Below, piece after piece: positions 20,366-29,616 of a stretch of DNA of 64,000 bases. Every line of letters starts with the position of its first letter. Within the stretch, counting starts at the first letter, position 1. The DNA comes from Pararobbsia silviterrae (GTDB lineage Bacteria; Pseudomonadota; Gammaproteobacteria; Burkholderiales; Burkholderiaceae): positions 248,001 to 312,000 of the forward strand of contig NZ_RBZU01000005.1 in NCBI RefSeq assembly GCF_003628125.1, written 5' to 3'. Under the pieces are notes generated by a model. It ran no database searches, was not told the origin of the DNA, and saw only the letters and a list, made by a program, of their open reading frames with translations. The position numbers and the translations under genes were made by a program.

Positions 20366-21115
20366 ATGAACCACGTCGATTTGCCGGCGCCGGGGCCGTC
20401 GGGCATCCGCGGTCGAGTACGGGATGCGCTCGTGGCGTGCCTATCGCCGGCGGACCTTGCGTTCCATGCAGCGAACGAGGCGCTTGCGAGTCGATTTCCC
20501 GATTTGTGGCCGCAAGTCGTCAACCCGTCTCCCGCGCGACGCTTGCACGATGCGATGGCGCAGGACGGAGGACATCACTATGCTGTCGACGCGCTCGTGA
20601 GCATCATGATTTTCGGTCCCGGCGCGATGGACCCTGATGCACCCGTCGATCGCGCCACATACCTCGCCGTGCATACGGCGCTTGCGGCGTTGCTGATGAA
20701 CGCCTATACGCAGAGCGAAACGTTCCGGCGCTTGTTCAATCACGCGGCTCAGACGACCTTGCCCTATCGGCGCTGGCATCTCTCGCCCGATGATGCGTTC
20801 GGTACGACAATCGGCGACGCCCAACGTTGGGCGGCGGGCGATCGGGCCGTCATGGCGTTGAATCTCGATCCCGCCGATCCGGATGAGAATGACGGCAACG
20901 CGTACTGCGACGACAACGAGTACTACGCGAGCGAGCTCGGCGTGCAACGTTTCGGGCTCGACCGTTCGTTCCTGCACGAGGTCATTCACGTGTTGACGGA
21001 ATTGCCCGACGCCGATGGCCTGCATGTGCGCGGGCCGATCGTCGAGTACGAAAACATCGTGCTCAAGGAGATCGGCGATCCTTCGCCGGCCCGCATCACG
21101 TACGCATGCGAGTGA
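20366..21115 (+). CDS. Putative NleD/HopH1-like zinc metalloprotease (peptidase M91-like), possible secreted effector
   Basis: 249 residues from ATG 20366, with a GGGAGG ribosome site. There is no signal peptide and no membrane span. A zinc-protease motif HEVIH lies at residues 204-208, followed by VRGPIVEYENIVLKEIG (222-237), whose Glu227 could be the third ligand. The same C-terminal order (HExxH, then a GPxxEYxN-like helix with K/E-x-G) is what I recall from the NleD/HopH1/RipAX family of type III effectors. The N-terminal 100 residues are polar and unassigned. The gene interrupts a purine degradation locus to which it has no metabolic link. Family assignment is from memory of motifs; an unrelated M91-like housekeeping protease is possible. 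Confidence 0.55.
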   Translation: MNHVDLPAPGPSGIRGRVRDALVACLSPADLAFHAANEALASRFPDLWPQVVNPSPARRLHDAMAQDGGHHYAVDALVSIMIFGPGAMDPDAPVDRATYLAVHTALAALLMNAYTQSETFRRLFNHAAQTTLPYRRWHLSPDDAFGTTIGDAQRWAAGDRAVMALNLDPADPDENDGNAYCDDNEYYASELGVQRFGLDRSFLHEVIHVLTELPDADGLHVRGPIVEYENIVLKEIGDPSPARITYACE

Positions 21116-21157
21116 TGCGCACCCGATGCAGGCCTGGGGCGCATGGAACCACACGCC

Positions 21158-22351
21158 TCAGCGTTGCGCGCCCTCGTTGAACCATTGTCCGAGCCGCGTG
21201 CGCTCGTCGTCGGTGATGTGCGTGACGTTGCCCAGCGGCATGGCTTTGAGCTGCACGGCCTGCTGGTAGATCCGTTGTGCGTTGAGCGCGATGCCGTCGG
21301 GCGTATCGAGCAACACGCCCGCGGGCGCGCTGCCCATGAGCGTCGGATGCGCGGCATGGCACTGCACGCATCGCTGCGCGATGATGGGCTCGATGTCGCC
21401 GATCTTGAGCGCCGCATGTCCCTGCGGCAGCGTCACGGCCGGCGCCGGCTTCGGAAACGTCCACGCGAACGCGCCGAGGATCAGCGCGATGCCGATCAGC
21501 GGCAGATACCAGAGCGTCTGATCGCGATGCCTCATGACGAAGAATTGCCGGATCAATGCGCCCGCGAGCATGATCAGCGCCAGCACGGCCCAGTTGTACG
21601 GATGCGTGTAGGTCATCGCGTAGTGGTTCGACAGCATCGCGAACACGACGGGCAGCGTCACATACGTGTTGTGCACCGAGCGTTGCTTGCCGCGCTTGCC
21701 GTAGATCGGGTTCGGCGCCTCGCCTCGCAGCATTGCCGCGACCATCTTGCGCTGGCCCGGGATGATGATCATCAGCACGTTGGCCGTCATCATCGTCGCG
21801 AGCATCGCGCCGATGATCAGGTAGGCCGCGCGTCCGGCGAACACGTGACAGGCGACGTAGCTCGCGAGCAGCACATAGAGGCCGACCGCGACACCGAGCA
21901 GCGTGTCGCGTTTGCCGAGCAGCCGGCACAGCGAGTCATAGACGATCCATCCGACGATCAGAAAGCCGATCGCGGACGAGATCGCGACGACCGGTCCCAT
22001 ATCGAGCACGTTCTTGTCGATCAGATAGGTATTCGGACTCGACAGATAGACGATGCAGAACAGCGTGAAGCCCGTGATCCAGGTCGTATACGACGGCCAG
22101 AACGACCAATGCAGCTTCTCGGGCATGTTCGCCGGCGCGACCGTGTACTTCTGCATGTGATAGAACCCGCCGCCATGCACGTGCCAGAACTCGCCGAATA
22201 CGCCCTTGGGCATCTGCGCGGGATCCTTCGCGGGCCGCAGGCCGTTGTCGAGCGCGACGAAATAGAACGATTCGCCGATCCAGGCGATCGCGACGATCAC
22301 ATGAAACCAGCGCGCGACAAGACTGAGCCAGTCCGTAATAAAGCCTTCCAT
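21158..22351 (-). CDS. puuD: Membrane-bound urate oxidase with C-terminal cytochrome c domain
   Basis: PuuD-type urate hydroxylase, 397 residues. The N-terminus MEGFITDWLSLVARWFHVIVAIAWIGESFYF is typical (parts: WFHVIVAIAWIG). About eight hydrophobic helices follow, then a class I cytochrome c domain with heme site CVQCH near the C-terminus and MPLGN as the distal Met segment. It oxidises urate to 5-hydroxyisourate and passes electrons to the respiratory chain. It is transcribed after uraH on the minus strand and converges on the metalloprotease-like gene 42 bp away. Confidence 0.92.
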   Translation of the reverse strand: MEGFITDWLSLVARWFHVIVAIAWIGESFYFVALDNGLRPAKDPAQMPKGVFGEFWHVHGGGFYHMQKYTVAPANMPEKLHWSFWPSYTTWITGFTLFCIVYLSSPNTYLIDKNVLDMGPVVAISSAIGFLIVGWIVYDSLCRLLGKRDTLLGVAVGLYVLLASYVACHVFAGRAAYLIIGAMLATMMTANVLMIIIPGQRKMVAAMLRGEAPNPIYGKRGKQRSVHNTYVTLPVVFAMLSNHYAMTYTHPYNWAVLALIMLAGALIRQFFVMRHRDQTLWYLPLIGIALILGAFAWTFPKPAPAVTLPQGHAALKIGDIEPIIAQRCVQCHAAHPTLMGSAPAGVLLDTPDGIALNAQRIYQQAVQLKAMPLGNVTHITDDERTRLGQWFNEGAQR

Positions 22352-22368
22352 CGTGTTAGATTCCCCGT

Positions 22369-22722
22369 TCAGCTTCCGCGATAGGTGCTATAGCTCCACG
22401 GCGAGACGAGCAGTGGAACGTGATAGTGCGAGGCGGCGTCGGCGATGCCGAAGCGCAGCACGACGTCATCGACGAACGGCGGGTCGGGCAGGGCGACGCC
22501 CGCGGCCGCGAAGTAGGCGCCGGCCGCGAACACGAGTTCGTAGCGGCCCGCGACAAGCGCGGCGCCGTCGAGCAATGGCGCATCGCAGCGGCCGTCGGCG
22601 TTGGTGACCGTGTCGACGAGCCGTGTACGCGCGCCGGCGTCGATGCGAAAGAGCTCGACCCGCATGCCGGCGCCCGGGCGTCCGTGTGCGGTGTCGAGTA
22701 CGTGCGTCGTCAGTTTTCCCAT
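22369..22722 (-). CDS. uraH: 5-hydroxyisourate hydrolase (transthyretin-related)
   Basis: Hydrolyses 5-hydroxyisourate to OHCU. 117 residues from ATG 22722. [16 protein letters not shown] is the family N-terminal signature and the C-terminus ends with the diagnostic [20 protein letters not shown] holds another active-site segment. It precedes puuD by 17 bp in the same operon. Confidence 0.95.
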   Translation of the reverse strand: MGKLTTHVLDTAHGRPGAGMRVELFRIDAGARTRLVDTVTNADGRCDAPLLDGAALVAGRYELVFAAGAYFAAAGVALPDPPFVDDVVLRFGIADAASHYHVPLLVSPWSYSTYRGS

Positions 22723-22785
22723 GCGAGGTCCTGTATTGTGGGCGCGGCGCAGCATCGCGCCGCATGCAATTCCCGTGCTTGCGGC

Positions 22786-22803
22786 ATTGTATGGACGAAC
22801 AAT
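22786..22803. promoter_or_regulatory. Inverted repeat ATTGT-N8-ACAAT in the uraH / deaminase divergent region
   Basis: A 5-bp inverted repeat with 8-bp spacer in the 258-bp gap between the divergent uraH and amidohydrolase genes. Its position suits a shared operator. No regulator match can be proven by eye. Confidence 0.3.
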
Positions 22804-22980
22804 ATTGGATGCGCGTGCAATCGTGAAAATAAGACGGGCGACATACCGCGCGCCGCGTACGCGCGCTGCGGCCCGCGGGCGCTGACATGCGCACGCGCGA
22901 ATAGGGATTATGTCGATGATCCGATTGCGCGTGTCCGGGCGCTTCGGTACGGTAGCGGCTCAGTTTCCGGCGAGGTTCGC

Positions 22981-24375
22981 ATGTCCGATGTCCCTTCCTT
23001 CGATTCGAGGCGCGGCCGGGGCCGCACGCTGCTCGCGCGCAACGCCGACCTGCTCGTGACCATGGATGCCGCACGGCGCGAGATCCGCGGCGGCGGCCTC
23101 TATATCGAGGACAACCGGATCGTCGCGGTCGGCGCGTCGGATGCGCTGCCCGACAGCGCCGACGAGATCGTCGATCTGAGCGGCCACGTGGTCATTCCGG
23201 GCCTCGTCAACACGCACCACCATATGTACCAGAGCCTCACGCGCGTGCTGCCCGCCGCGCAGGACGCCGAGCTGTTCGGCTGGCTGACGGCGCTGTATGG
23301 AGTCTGGGCGCATCTGACGCCCGAGATGATTTCGGTTTCGACGCTGACCGCGATGGCCGAGCTGCTGATGTCGGGCTGCACGACGTCGAGCGACCATCTC
23401 TACATCTATCCGAACGGCTGCCGGCTCGACGACAGCATCGAGGCGGCCGGCCGCATCGGCATGCGCTTCCATGCGACGCGCGGCAGCATGAGCATCGGTC
23501 AGAGCCAGGGCGGGCTGCCGCCCGACGCGGTCGTCGAGCGCGAGGACGCGATTCTGGCCGACACGCGCCGTCTGATCGAGACCTACCATGACGACGGGCG
23601 CTACGCGATGCTGCGCGTCGGCGTCGCGCCGTGCTCGCCGTTTTCCGTGAGTCGCGCGCTCATGCGCGAGTCGGCCGCGCTCGCGAGAAGCTATGGCGTG
23701 CGGCTCCATACGCATCTGGCCGAGAACGTCAACGACGTGGCGTACAGCCGCGAAAAGTTCGGCATGACGCCGGCCGAGTATGCGCAGGACACGGGCTGGG
23801 TCGGCGACGACGTCTGGCACGCTCACTGCGTCCAGCTCGACGCGGCCGGCATCGATATGTTTGCGCGCACGGGAACGGGCGTCGCGCATTGTCCGTGCTC
23901 GAATATGCGGCTCGCGTCGGGGATCGCGCCCGTGCGCCGCATGCGCGACGCCGGCGTGCCGGTCGGTCTGGGCGTCGACGGGTCGGCGTCGAACGACGGC
24001 GCGCAGATGGTCGGCGAGATGCGGCAGGCGCTGCTGCTGCAGCGCGTCGGCTTCGGCCCCGACGCGCTGAGCGCGCGCGATGCGCTCGAGATCGCGACGC
24101 TCGGCGGCGCGCGCGTGCTCGGGCGTGACGATATCGGCGCGCTCGCGCCGGGCATGGCGGCCGATTTCGCCGCATTCGACCTGCGCGGGCTCGCGTTCGC
24201 GGGCGCGCGCCACGATCCGCTCGCGGCGCTCGTGTTCTGCGCGAGCGAGCGGGCCGCGTGGACGGTCGTCAACGGCCGCGTCGTCGTGCGCAACGGACAT
24301 CTCGAGACGATCGATCTCGGCGCGATCGTCGAGCGGCACAACGCGTTGTCGCGGCAGCTCGTCGAAGCGGCGTGA
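22981..24375 (+). CDS. 8-oxoguanine deaminase / guanine-type amidohydrolase
   Basis: Amidohydrolase-superfamily deaminase, 464 residues from ATG 22981. Metal ligands are visible as NTHHHMYQ (HxH pair), RLHTHLAEN (His), VWHAHCVQL (His) and GVDGSASNDG (Asp). The combination NTHHHMYQSLTR, SSDHLYIYPNG and VGLGVDGSASND is characteristic of 8-oxoguanine deaminases, which form urate from 8-oxoguanine. That fits exactly next to urate oxidase. The atrazine-type hydrolases AtzB/TrzN and other guanine deaminases are close alternatives. Divergent from uraH, convergent with the LysR gene. Confidence 0.85.
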   Translation: MSDVPSFDSRRGRGRTLLARNADLLVTMDAARREIRGGGLYIEDNRIVAVGASDALPDSADEIVDLSGHVVIPGLVNTHHHMYQSLTRVLPAAQDAELFGWLTALYGVWAHLTPEMISVSTLTAMAELLMSGCTTSSDHLYIYPNGCRLDDSIEAAGRIGMRFHATRGSMSIGQSQGGLPPDAVVEREDAILADTRRLIETYHDDGRYAMLRVGVAPCSPFSVSRALMRESAALARSYGVRLHTHLAENVNDVAYSREKFGMTPAEYAQDTGWVGDDVWHAHCVQLDAAGIDMFARTGTGVAHCPCSNMRLASGIAPVRRMRDAGVPVGLGVDGSASNDGAQMVGEMRQALLLQRVGFGPDALSARDALEIATLGGARVLGRDDIGALAPGMAADFAAFDLRGLAFAGARHDPLAALVFCASERAAWTVVNGRVVVRNGHLETIDLGAIVERHNALSRQLVEAA

Positions 24376-24380
24376 GCGGC

Positions 24381-25322
24381 TCAGACCGCGGGCGCGATCT
24401 CGCTGATCGTCTTCATCGCGTCGGCGACGAGTCCGCGCAGCCACTTGACCTCGTCGGAGTAGTGGCTGCGCTCATGCCAGAGCTGGTAGTACTGCATCGG
24501 CGGGAAGTTCGTCGGCGCGGGCAGCACGCTCAACGGAAGCAGCCGCGCGAAGTGTTCGGCGAACGAGCGCGTCGTGGTGAAGATGAGGTCCGATTTGGCG
24601 AGCACGTACGGCGCGACGTTGAAGTACGGCAGCGTCACGGTGACATTGCGTTTGAGACGCTCGCGCGCGAGGTGGACGTCGATCGCGCCGCGCTGACCGA
24701 CCGAGTAGGGCGTCGGCGCGAGGTGCGGGGCGCTCAAGTATTGTTCGAGCGTCAGCGCGCCGCGTCGCGCGAGCGGGTGCGTCTTGCACATGAGGCAGAC
24801 GATTTCGTCGACGAACAGGTTCGACAGGTGGAGCTGCTCGGGCGGCTCGGGCCAGTTGCCGATCACGATATCGAGCTTGCCTTCCTCGAGCGCGAGTTCG
24901 TAGTCGAACGACGGTCCGAGCGAGTGGAACTCGAGCATCGCGGTCGGCGCGGCCTCGCGGAACCGTTCGACGACGGTCGGCACGAACAGCGCGTTCAGGT
25001 AGTCGGGACAGCCGATCCGGTAGACGCGGATCGACGTCGCGGGATCGAAGTTGTGCTGCTGGAAGCGGATGCGCTCGATTTCGCGCAAGGCGTTCTGCAC
25101 GGGGTCGAGCAATTGCAGGCCGTATTCGGTCGGCACCATGCCCGACTTGCCGCGCACGAGCAAGGGATCGCCCGTGATTTCGCGCAGGCGCCGCAGCGCC
25201 GCGCTGATCGCGGGCTGGGACTGGTTGAGCTTGACCGCTGCGCGCGTCACGCTGCGTTCGGTCAGCAGCGTGTTCATCACGCGTAGCAAATAAGTGTCGA
25301 TGGCTTCGCGTTGCTGGCTCAT
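24381..25322 (-). CDS. LysR-family transcriptional regulator of purine-linked genes (NodD/PcpR-like)
   Basis: 313 residues from ATG 25322, with GGAGAT as ribosome site. The longer upstream frame is not LysR-like. HTH SVTRAAVKLNQSQPAISAALRRLREITGDPLLVRGKSGMVPTEYG is the NodD/LysR subtype (parts: LNQSQPAISAALRRLR, DPLLVR). The gene lies between the deaminase and the divergent nucleoside ABC operon, both plausible targets. Ligand possibly a purine; this is inference. Confidence 0.88.
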   Translation of the reverse strand: MSQQREAIDTYLLRVMNTLLTERSVTRAAVKLNQSQPAISAALRRLREITGDPLLVRGKSGMVPTEYGLQLLDPVQNALREIERIRFQQHNFDPATSIRVYRIGCPDYLNALFVPTVVERFREAAPTAMLEFHSLGPSFDYELALEEGKLDIVIGNWPEPPEQLHLSNLFVDEIVCLMCKTHPLARRGALTLEQYLSAPHLAPTPYSVGQRGAIDVHLARERLKRNVTVTLPYFNVAPYVLAKSDLIFTTTRSFAEHFARLLPLSVLPAPTNFPPMQYYQLWHERSHYSDEVKWLRGLVADAMKTISEIAPAV

Positions 25323-25645
25323 CGGAATCTCCGCGTGCTTCGGGTTTATACGATCTGGCTGATGAAAGATAGGGGTCGCTATATTGTTTCTATTATGCCG
25401 AAAAGCGAGCGTCAAGCTTCCGATGTCGACGAACCTTTCCAAAGGGTCAGACTGTCGCATCGGCGTTGAAGCCGCCGCGCGCATGGATTTTGACGCGCTC
25501 GACGCCATGCCCCGTTTTGGGTATCGTCGGTCGCACATGACCGGTGTCGGGCGCGCTTCGAACACGTCGCGGCACTCGGCAAGATAAGCGCGACAGCGGT
25601 TGGGGCGCGGCGAACGAACACGCAGCAATAGCGAACGAGAAGCAC
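25323..25645. other. Divergent control region between LysR gene and nucleoside ABC operon
   Basis: 323 bp without a convincing gene. An ATCT-N10-AGAT inverted repeat at 25353-25370 fits the T-N11-A pattern of LysR binding sites. An AT-rich stretch (TATATTGTTTCTATTATG) follows at about 25380-25397 and is the best place for overlapping promoters. The remaining 250 bp up to the ABC gene are GC-rich leader with nothing recognisable. Confidence 0.4.
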
Positions 25646-27220
25646 ATGAATCCACCCGTCGAACACCGCGCATCCGAGTCGGCGCGTCTCGTGCTGACCG
25701 GTATCACGAAGCAATATCCGGCCGTTCTGGCCAACGACAACGTGTCGCTGACCGTGAAGCCCGGCGAGATTCATGCCGTGCTCGGCGAGAACGGCGCGGG
25801 CAAGAGCACGTTGATGAAGATCATCTACGGCGCCGTGCACCCCGACGCGGGCGACATCGAGTGGGAAGGCCAGCGCGTGACGATTCCGACGCCGTCGGCC
25901 GCGCGACGGCTCGGCATCGGCATGGTCTTTCAGCACTTTGCGCTGTTCGAGACGCTGACGGTGGCCGAAAACATCGCGCTCGCGCTCGACGAGCCGTTCG
26001 ACCTCAAGGCGCTCGCGCGCCGCGTGCGGGACGTATCGGCCGAATACGGTCTCGACGTCGATCCGCAGCGGCATGTACACAGCCTGACGGTCGGCGAGCG
26101 TCAGCGCGTCGAGATCGTGCGATGCCTGCTCCAGGATCCGCGCTTGCTGATCATGGACGAGCCGACGTCGGTGCTGACGCCGCAGGCCGTGCGCAAGCTG
26201 TTCGAGACGCTCAAGCGTCTCGCCGCCGAGGGCCGCAGCATTCTCTACATCAGCCACAAGCTCGACGAAATCCAGGAGCTCTGCACGAACGCGACGGTCA
26301 TGCGCGGCGGCCGGGTCACGGGGCACGTCGATCCGCGCGGCGAGACGCCGGCGTCGCTTGCGACTCTGATGGTCGGTCATGCGCTGCCCGAATATCAGCG
26401 CAAGCGTCACGAAAAGGGCGAGACGCTGCTCGCCGTCGACAAGCTTACGATCGCGAGCGCCGATCCGTTCGGCACCTCGCTGCTCGACGTGTCGTTCGAA
26501 TTGAAGGCGGGCGAGATCCTCGGCATCGCGGGCGTCTCGGGCAACGGCCAGGCGGAACTGCTGTCGGCGCTGTCGGGCGAGGCGCGCGCGTCGAACGCGC
26601 AGGCGATCCGGCTGCTCGGCAAACCGGTCGGCAAGATCGGCGCGAACGAACGGCGCGCGCTCGGGTTCGCGTTCGTGCCCGAGGAACGTCTGGGCCGCGG
26701 CGCGGTGCCGTCGCTGCCGTTGTCGGACAACGCGCTGTTGACCGCGCACCGCCAGGGCATGGTCCGCAACGGCTGGCTCAATCACAAGGCGATGAAGGCT
26801 TTCGCCAAACGCTGCATCGAAGCGTTCGACGTCCGCTGCGGGGGCACCGAAGCGATCGCGCAGAGCCTGTCGGGCGGCAATCTGCAGAAGTTCATCGTCG
26901 GCCGCGAGCTGCTGCAGGCGCCGAAGGTCCTTGTCGTCGCGCAGCCGACCTGGGGTGTCGACGTCGGCGCGGCGTCGTTCATCCGCCAGCAGTTGCTCGA
27001 TATGTCGGCGCGCGGCGCCGCGATTCTCGTGATCTCGGAAGAACTCGACGAGCTGTTCGAGATCAGCGACCGCATCGCGGTCATCGCACGCGGCAAGCTG
27101 TCTCCGATCCGCGAGACGCATGAAACCAACGCCGAGCAGATCGGCCTCTGGATGGCGGGGCTGTTCGACGCGCCGTCCGGATCGATCGTCGACGCTCAAC
27201 CTGTCGCGGCCAACGCCTGA
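25646..27220 (+). CDS. Nucleoside/purine ABC transporter ATP-binding protein (YufO/NupO-like)
   Basis: Tandem ATPase of the BMP-dependent nucleoside uptake systems, 524 residues from ATG 25646. Walker A is GENGAGKST and Walker [12 protein letters not shown] in domain 1. Domain 2 has the degenerate loop GVSGNGQAE with LSGGNLQK and the QPTWGVDVGA variant of Walker B that is common in this subgroup. First gene of a three-gene operon; the permease starts 5 bp after its stop. Confidence 0.9.
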   Translation: MNPPVEHRASESARLVLTGITKQYPAVLANDNVSLTVKPGEIHAVLGENGAGKSTLMKIIYGAVHPDAGDIEWEGQRVTIPTPSAARRLGIGMVFQHFALFETLTVAENIALALDEPFDLKALARRVRDVSAEYGLDVDPQRHVHSLTVGERQRVEIVRCLLQDPRLLIMDEPTSVLTPQAVRKLFETLKRLAAEGRSILYISHKLDEIQELCTNATVMRGGRVTGHVDPRGETPASLATLMVGHALPEYQRKRHEKGETLLAVDKLTIASADPFGTSLLDVSFELKAGEILGIAGVSGNGQAELLSALSGEARASNAQAIRLLGKPVGKIGANERRALGFAFVPEERLGRGAVPSLPLSDNALLTAHRQGMVRNGWLNHKAMKAFAKRCIEAFDVRCGGTEAIAQSLSGGNLQKFIVGRELLQAPKVLVVAQPTWGVDVGAASFIRQQLLDMSARGAAILVISEELDELFEISDRIAVIARGKLSPIRETHETNAEQIGLWMAGLFDAPSGSIVDAQPVAANA

Positions 27221-27225
27221 ACGCC

Positions 27226-28332
27226 ATGAATCTTCCTTTCCAACTCGAGGCGCGCGTCGCGCCGTCCCGCACGATGCAACTGGCCGTGCCGATTGTCGCG
27301 CTCGTTCTGACGCTGGTCATCGGCTGGATGATCTTCGGTCTCGTCGGGCGCGACCCGGGCATCGCGATGAAGGCGTTCTTCATCGATCCGATCTCGACGC
27401 GCAGCGGCCTCGCCGAACTGTTGCTCAAGGCGTCGCCGCTCTGCCTGATCGGGCTCGGACTCGCGATCGGCTATCGCGCGAACGTCTGGAACATCGGGGC
27501 CGAAGGGCAGATGCTCGTCGGCGGGATCTGCGCGGCGGGCGTCGCGATCTATATCGACAACGACGCGGGCTGGTGGCTGCTGCCGCTCATGATGGTCGCG
27601 GGCATCGTCGGCGGCATGCTCTGGGCGGCCGTGCCCGCGTATCTGAAGACGCGCTTCAATACGAACGAAACGCTCGTGAGCCTCATGCTGACGTACGTCG
27701 CGACGCAATTGCTGATCTACCTCGTCAGCGGTCCGTGGCGCGATCCGAACGGGATGAACTTCCCGCTCTCGCAGTCGTTCACCGACGATGCGCTGTTTCC
27801 GCGGCTGTATGCGGGGTTCCATTGGGCCTTCTGGAAGGGCACGCGGATCAATGCGTCGGTCATTCTGACGATCATCGCGATTCCGCTCGCGTGGGCGTAT
27901 ATGAAGAAGAGCTTCGCGGGCTTCCGCATGAACGTCGGCGGCCTCGCGCCGCTCGCCGCGCGGTATGCGGGTTTCTCGGACGCGCGCACGATCTGGTCGT
28001 CGTTGCTGATCAGCGGGGCGACCGCGGGCCTGGCGGGCGTGACGGAAATCGCGGGTCCGATCGGACAACTGCAGTCGACGTGGTCGCCCGGGTACGGCTT
28101 CACGGCGATCATCTGCGTGTTCGTCGGCCGTCTGCATCCGGTCGGCATCGTGCTCGCGAGTCTGCTGATGGCGCTGCTTTATCTCGGCGGCGAATCGGTG
28201 CAGATCTCGCTCCAGTTGCCGCAAGCGATCAGCGGCGTGTTCCAGGGCCTGTTGCTGTTCTCGCTGCTGGGCTGCGATCTGCTCGTCAACTATCGCGTGC
28301 GCCTGCGCGCCGCGGCCGAGCCGGCGCGATGA
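27226..28332 (+). CDS. Nucleoside/purine ABC transporter permease 1 (YufP/NupP-like)
   Basis: Inner-membrane permease of the BPD_transp_2 family, 368 residues with roughly nine to ten hydrophobic spans. NVWNIGAEGQMLVGG near residue 85 and GGLAPLAARYAGF are hallmarks of the BMP-type nucleoside systems. Overlapping operon structure with the ATPase upstream. Works as a heterodimer with the next permease. Confidence 0.9.
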   Translation: MNLPFQLEARVAPSRTMQLAVPIVALVLTLVIGWMIFGLVGRDPGIAMKAFFIDPISTRSGLAELLLKASPLCLIGLGLAIGYRANVWNIGAEGQMLVGGICAAGVAIYIDNDAGWWLLPLMMVAGIVGGMLWAAVPAYLKTRFNTNETLVSLMLTYVATQLLIYLVSGPWRDPNGMNFPLSQSFTDDALFPRLYAGFHWAFWKGTRINASVILTIIAIPLAWAYMKKSFAGFRMNVGGLAPLAARYAGFSDARTIWSSLLISGATAGLAGVTEIAGPIGQLQSTWSPGYGFTAIICVFVGRLHPVGIVLASLLMALLYLGGESVQISLQLPQAISGVFQGLLLFSLLGCDLLVNYRVRLRAAAEPAR

Positions 28333-28399
28333 GCGGATTCGCTTCGAATCATTCCACGGTGAGCGCGGCGTCGCGCGTCGAGAAGAAAAAGGGAAGGGT

Positions 28400-29329
28400 A
28401 TGAATCTAGGTCCGATCACCGCGCTCTGCGCAAGCGCCGTCGTTGCCGCGATTCCATTGATGCAGGCCGGCCTCGGCGAATTGATCACCGAGAAGTCCGG
28501 CGTGCTCAATCTCGGCGTCGAGGGCATGATGCTCATGGGCGCCGTGACAGGCTACGCGGTCACGACGATCACGGGCAATCCGTGGCTCGGACTCGGCGCG
28601 GGCGCTATCGCGGGACTGCTGATGTCGGCGTTGTTCGGCGTGCTGACGCTGCTGCTGCTCGCCAACCAGGTCGCGACGGGGCTCTCGTTGACGATCTTCG
28701 GCATCGGGCTTTCCGCGTATATCGGCAAGCCGTATACGTCGGCCTCGATTCCCGTCACGGTCGCGCCGATGCCGATTCCGGGCTTGAGTCAGATCCCCAT
28801 TGTCGGGCCGGCCTTGTTCTCGCTGACGCCCGTCGATTACCTGACGTTCGTCCTGTTCGCCGTTGTCGGATGGTGTCTGTACCGCACGCGTGCGGGGCTC
28901 GTGTTGCGCGCGGTCGGCGAGTCGCCGGGCGTCGCGCACTCGGTCGGCCATCCGGTGCTCGCGGTCCGCTTCGGCGCGACGCTGTTCGGCGGCGCGATGG
29001 CGGGACTCGCGGGCGGTTACTACACGATCATCAATCTCCATATCTGGCAGGAAAACATTACGGCCGGCCGGGGCTGGATCGCGCTCGCGCTCGTGGTGTT
29101 CGCGACGTGGCGTCCGGGACGCCTGATCGTCGGCGCGCTGCTGTTCGGCATCGTCATGGCGCTGCAGTTCTTCGCGCAGGGGCTGGGTATCGCGATACCG
29201 ACGCAATGGCTCGCGATGTTGCCGTATCTGGCGACGGTCATCGTGCTCGTCGTGATCTCGCGCAATCCGAGCACGATCAAGCTCAATTCGCCCGCGGCGC
29301 TCGGCAAGCCGTTCTTCGCGGGGAACTGA
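28400..29329 (+). CDS. Nucleoside/purine ABC transporter permease 2 (YufQ/NupQ-like)
   Basis: 309-residue permease. ITEKSGVLNLGVEGMMLMGA at the N-terminus is the conserved motif of the second permease of nucleoside ABC systems, and VGESPGVAHSVGHPV is the cytoplasmic coupling region. Separated by 67 bp from permease 1. No BMP-family binding protein follows, so it must be encoded elsewhere. Confidence 0.9.
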   Translation: MNLGPITALCASAVVAAIPLMQAGLGELITEKSGVLNLGVEGMMLMGAVTGYAVTTITGNPWLGLGAGAIAGLLMSALFGVLTLLLLANQVATGLSLTIFGIGLSAYIGKPYTSASIPVTVAPMPIPGLSQIPIVGPALFSLTPVDYLTFVLFAVVGWCLYRTRAGLVLRAVGESPGVAHSVGHPVLAVRFGATLFGGAMAGLAGGYYTIINLHIWQENITAGRGWIALALVVFATWRPGRLIVGALLFGIVMALQFFAQGLGIAIPTQWLAMLPYLATVIVLVVISRNPSTIKLNSPAALGKPFFAGN

Positions 29330-29571
29330 CGCAGGACACGGACGCGTGACACAGATGCGTGATTTGGGCCGGCGGGGGCCGGTTCGGTCGCGCGGAACGC
29401 GGTCGGCGCGCGTGTGGCGTGCCTAGGCGCACGTAGGGGCTCAAATCGGCCCGTATCGGCTTGTCTCTCGCATGGCGCGTCAATCGGGGTCGAATGGGGG
29501 CGGACGCGCTGTGTGCCGCACCGTCGGTGGGGGCATGGACGCGCCATCTGCGGTTGGTCACGCCGAAATGT

Positions 29572-29577
29572 TAGAAT
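29572..29577 (+). promoter_or_regulatory. Possible -10 element (TAGAAT) before ybiT
   Basis: TAGAAT lies 40 bp before the GTG start of the ABC-F gene, in a gap of 287 bp with no other feature. A good -35 at the right distance is not seen, so the call rests on the hexamer and position. Confidence 0.3.
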
Positions 29578-29616
29578 CGCGAGCTTTCCAGGTTCTCTTC
29601 TCAAAGGGCGCGCGCA

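Noticed and set aside
24381-25673. Longer LysR reading frame starting at 25673
   Set aside because: The extra 117 residues lack any LysR features and would cover the divergent promoter region; ATG 25322 has a ribosome site.
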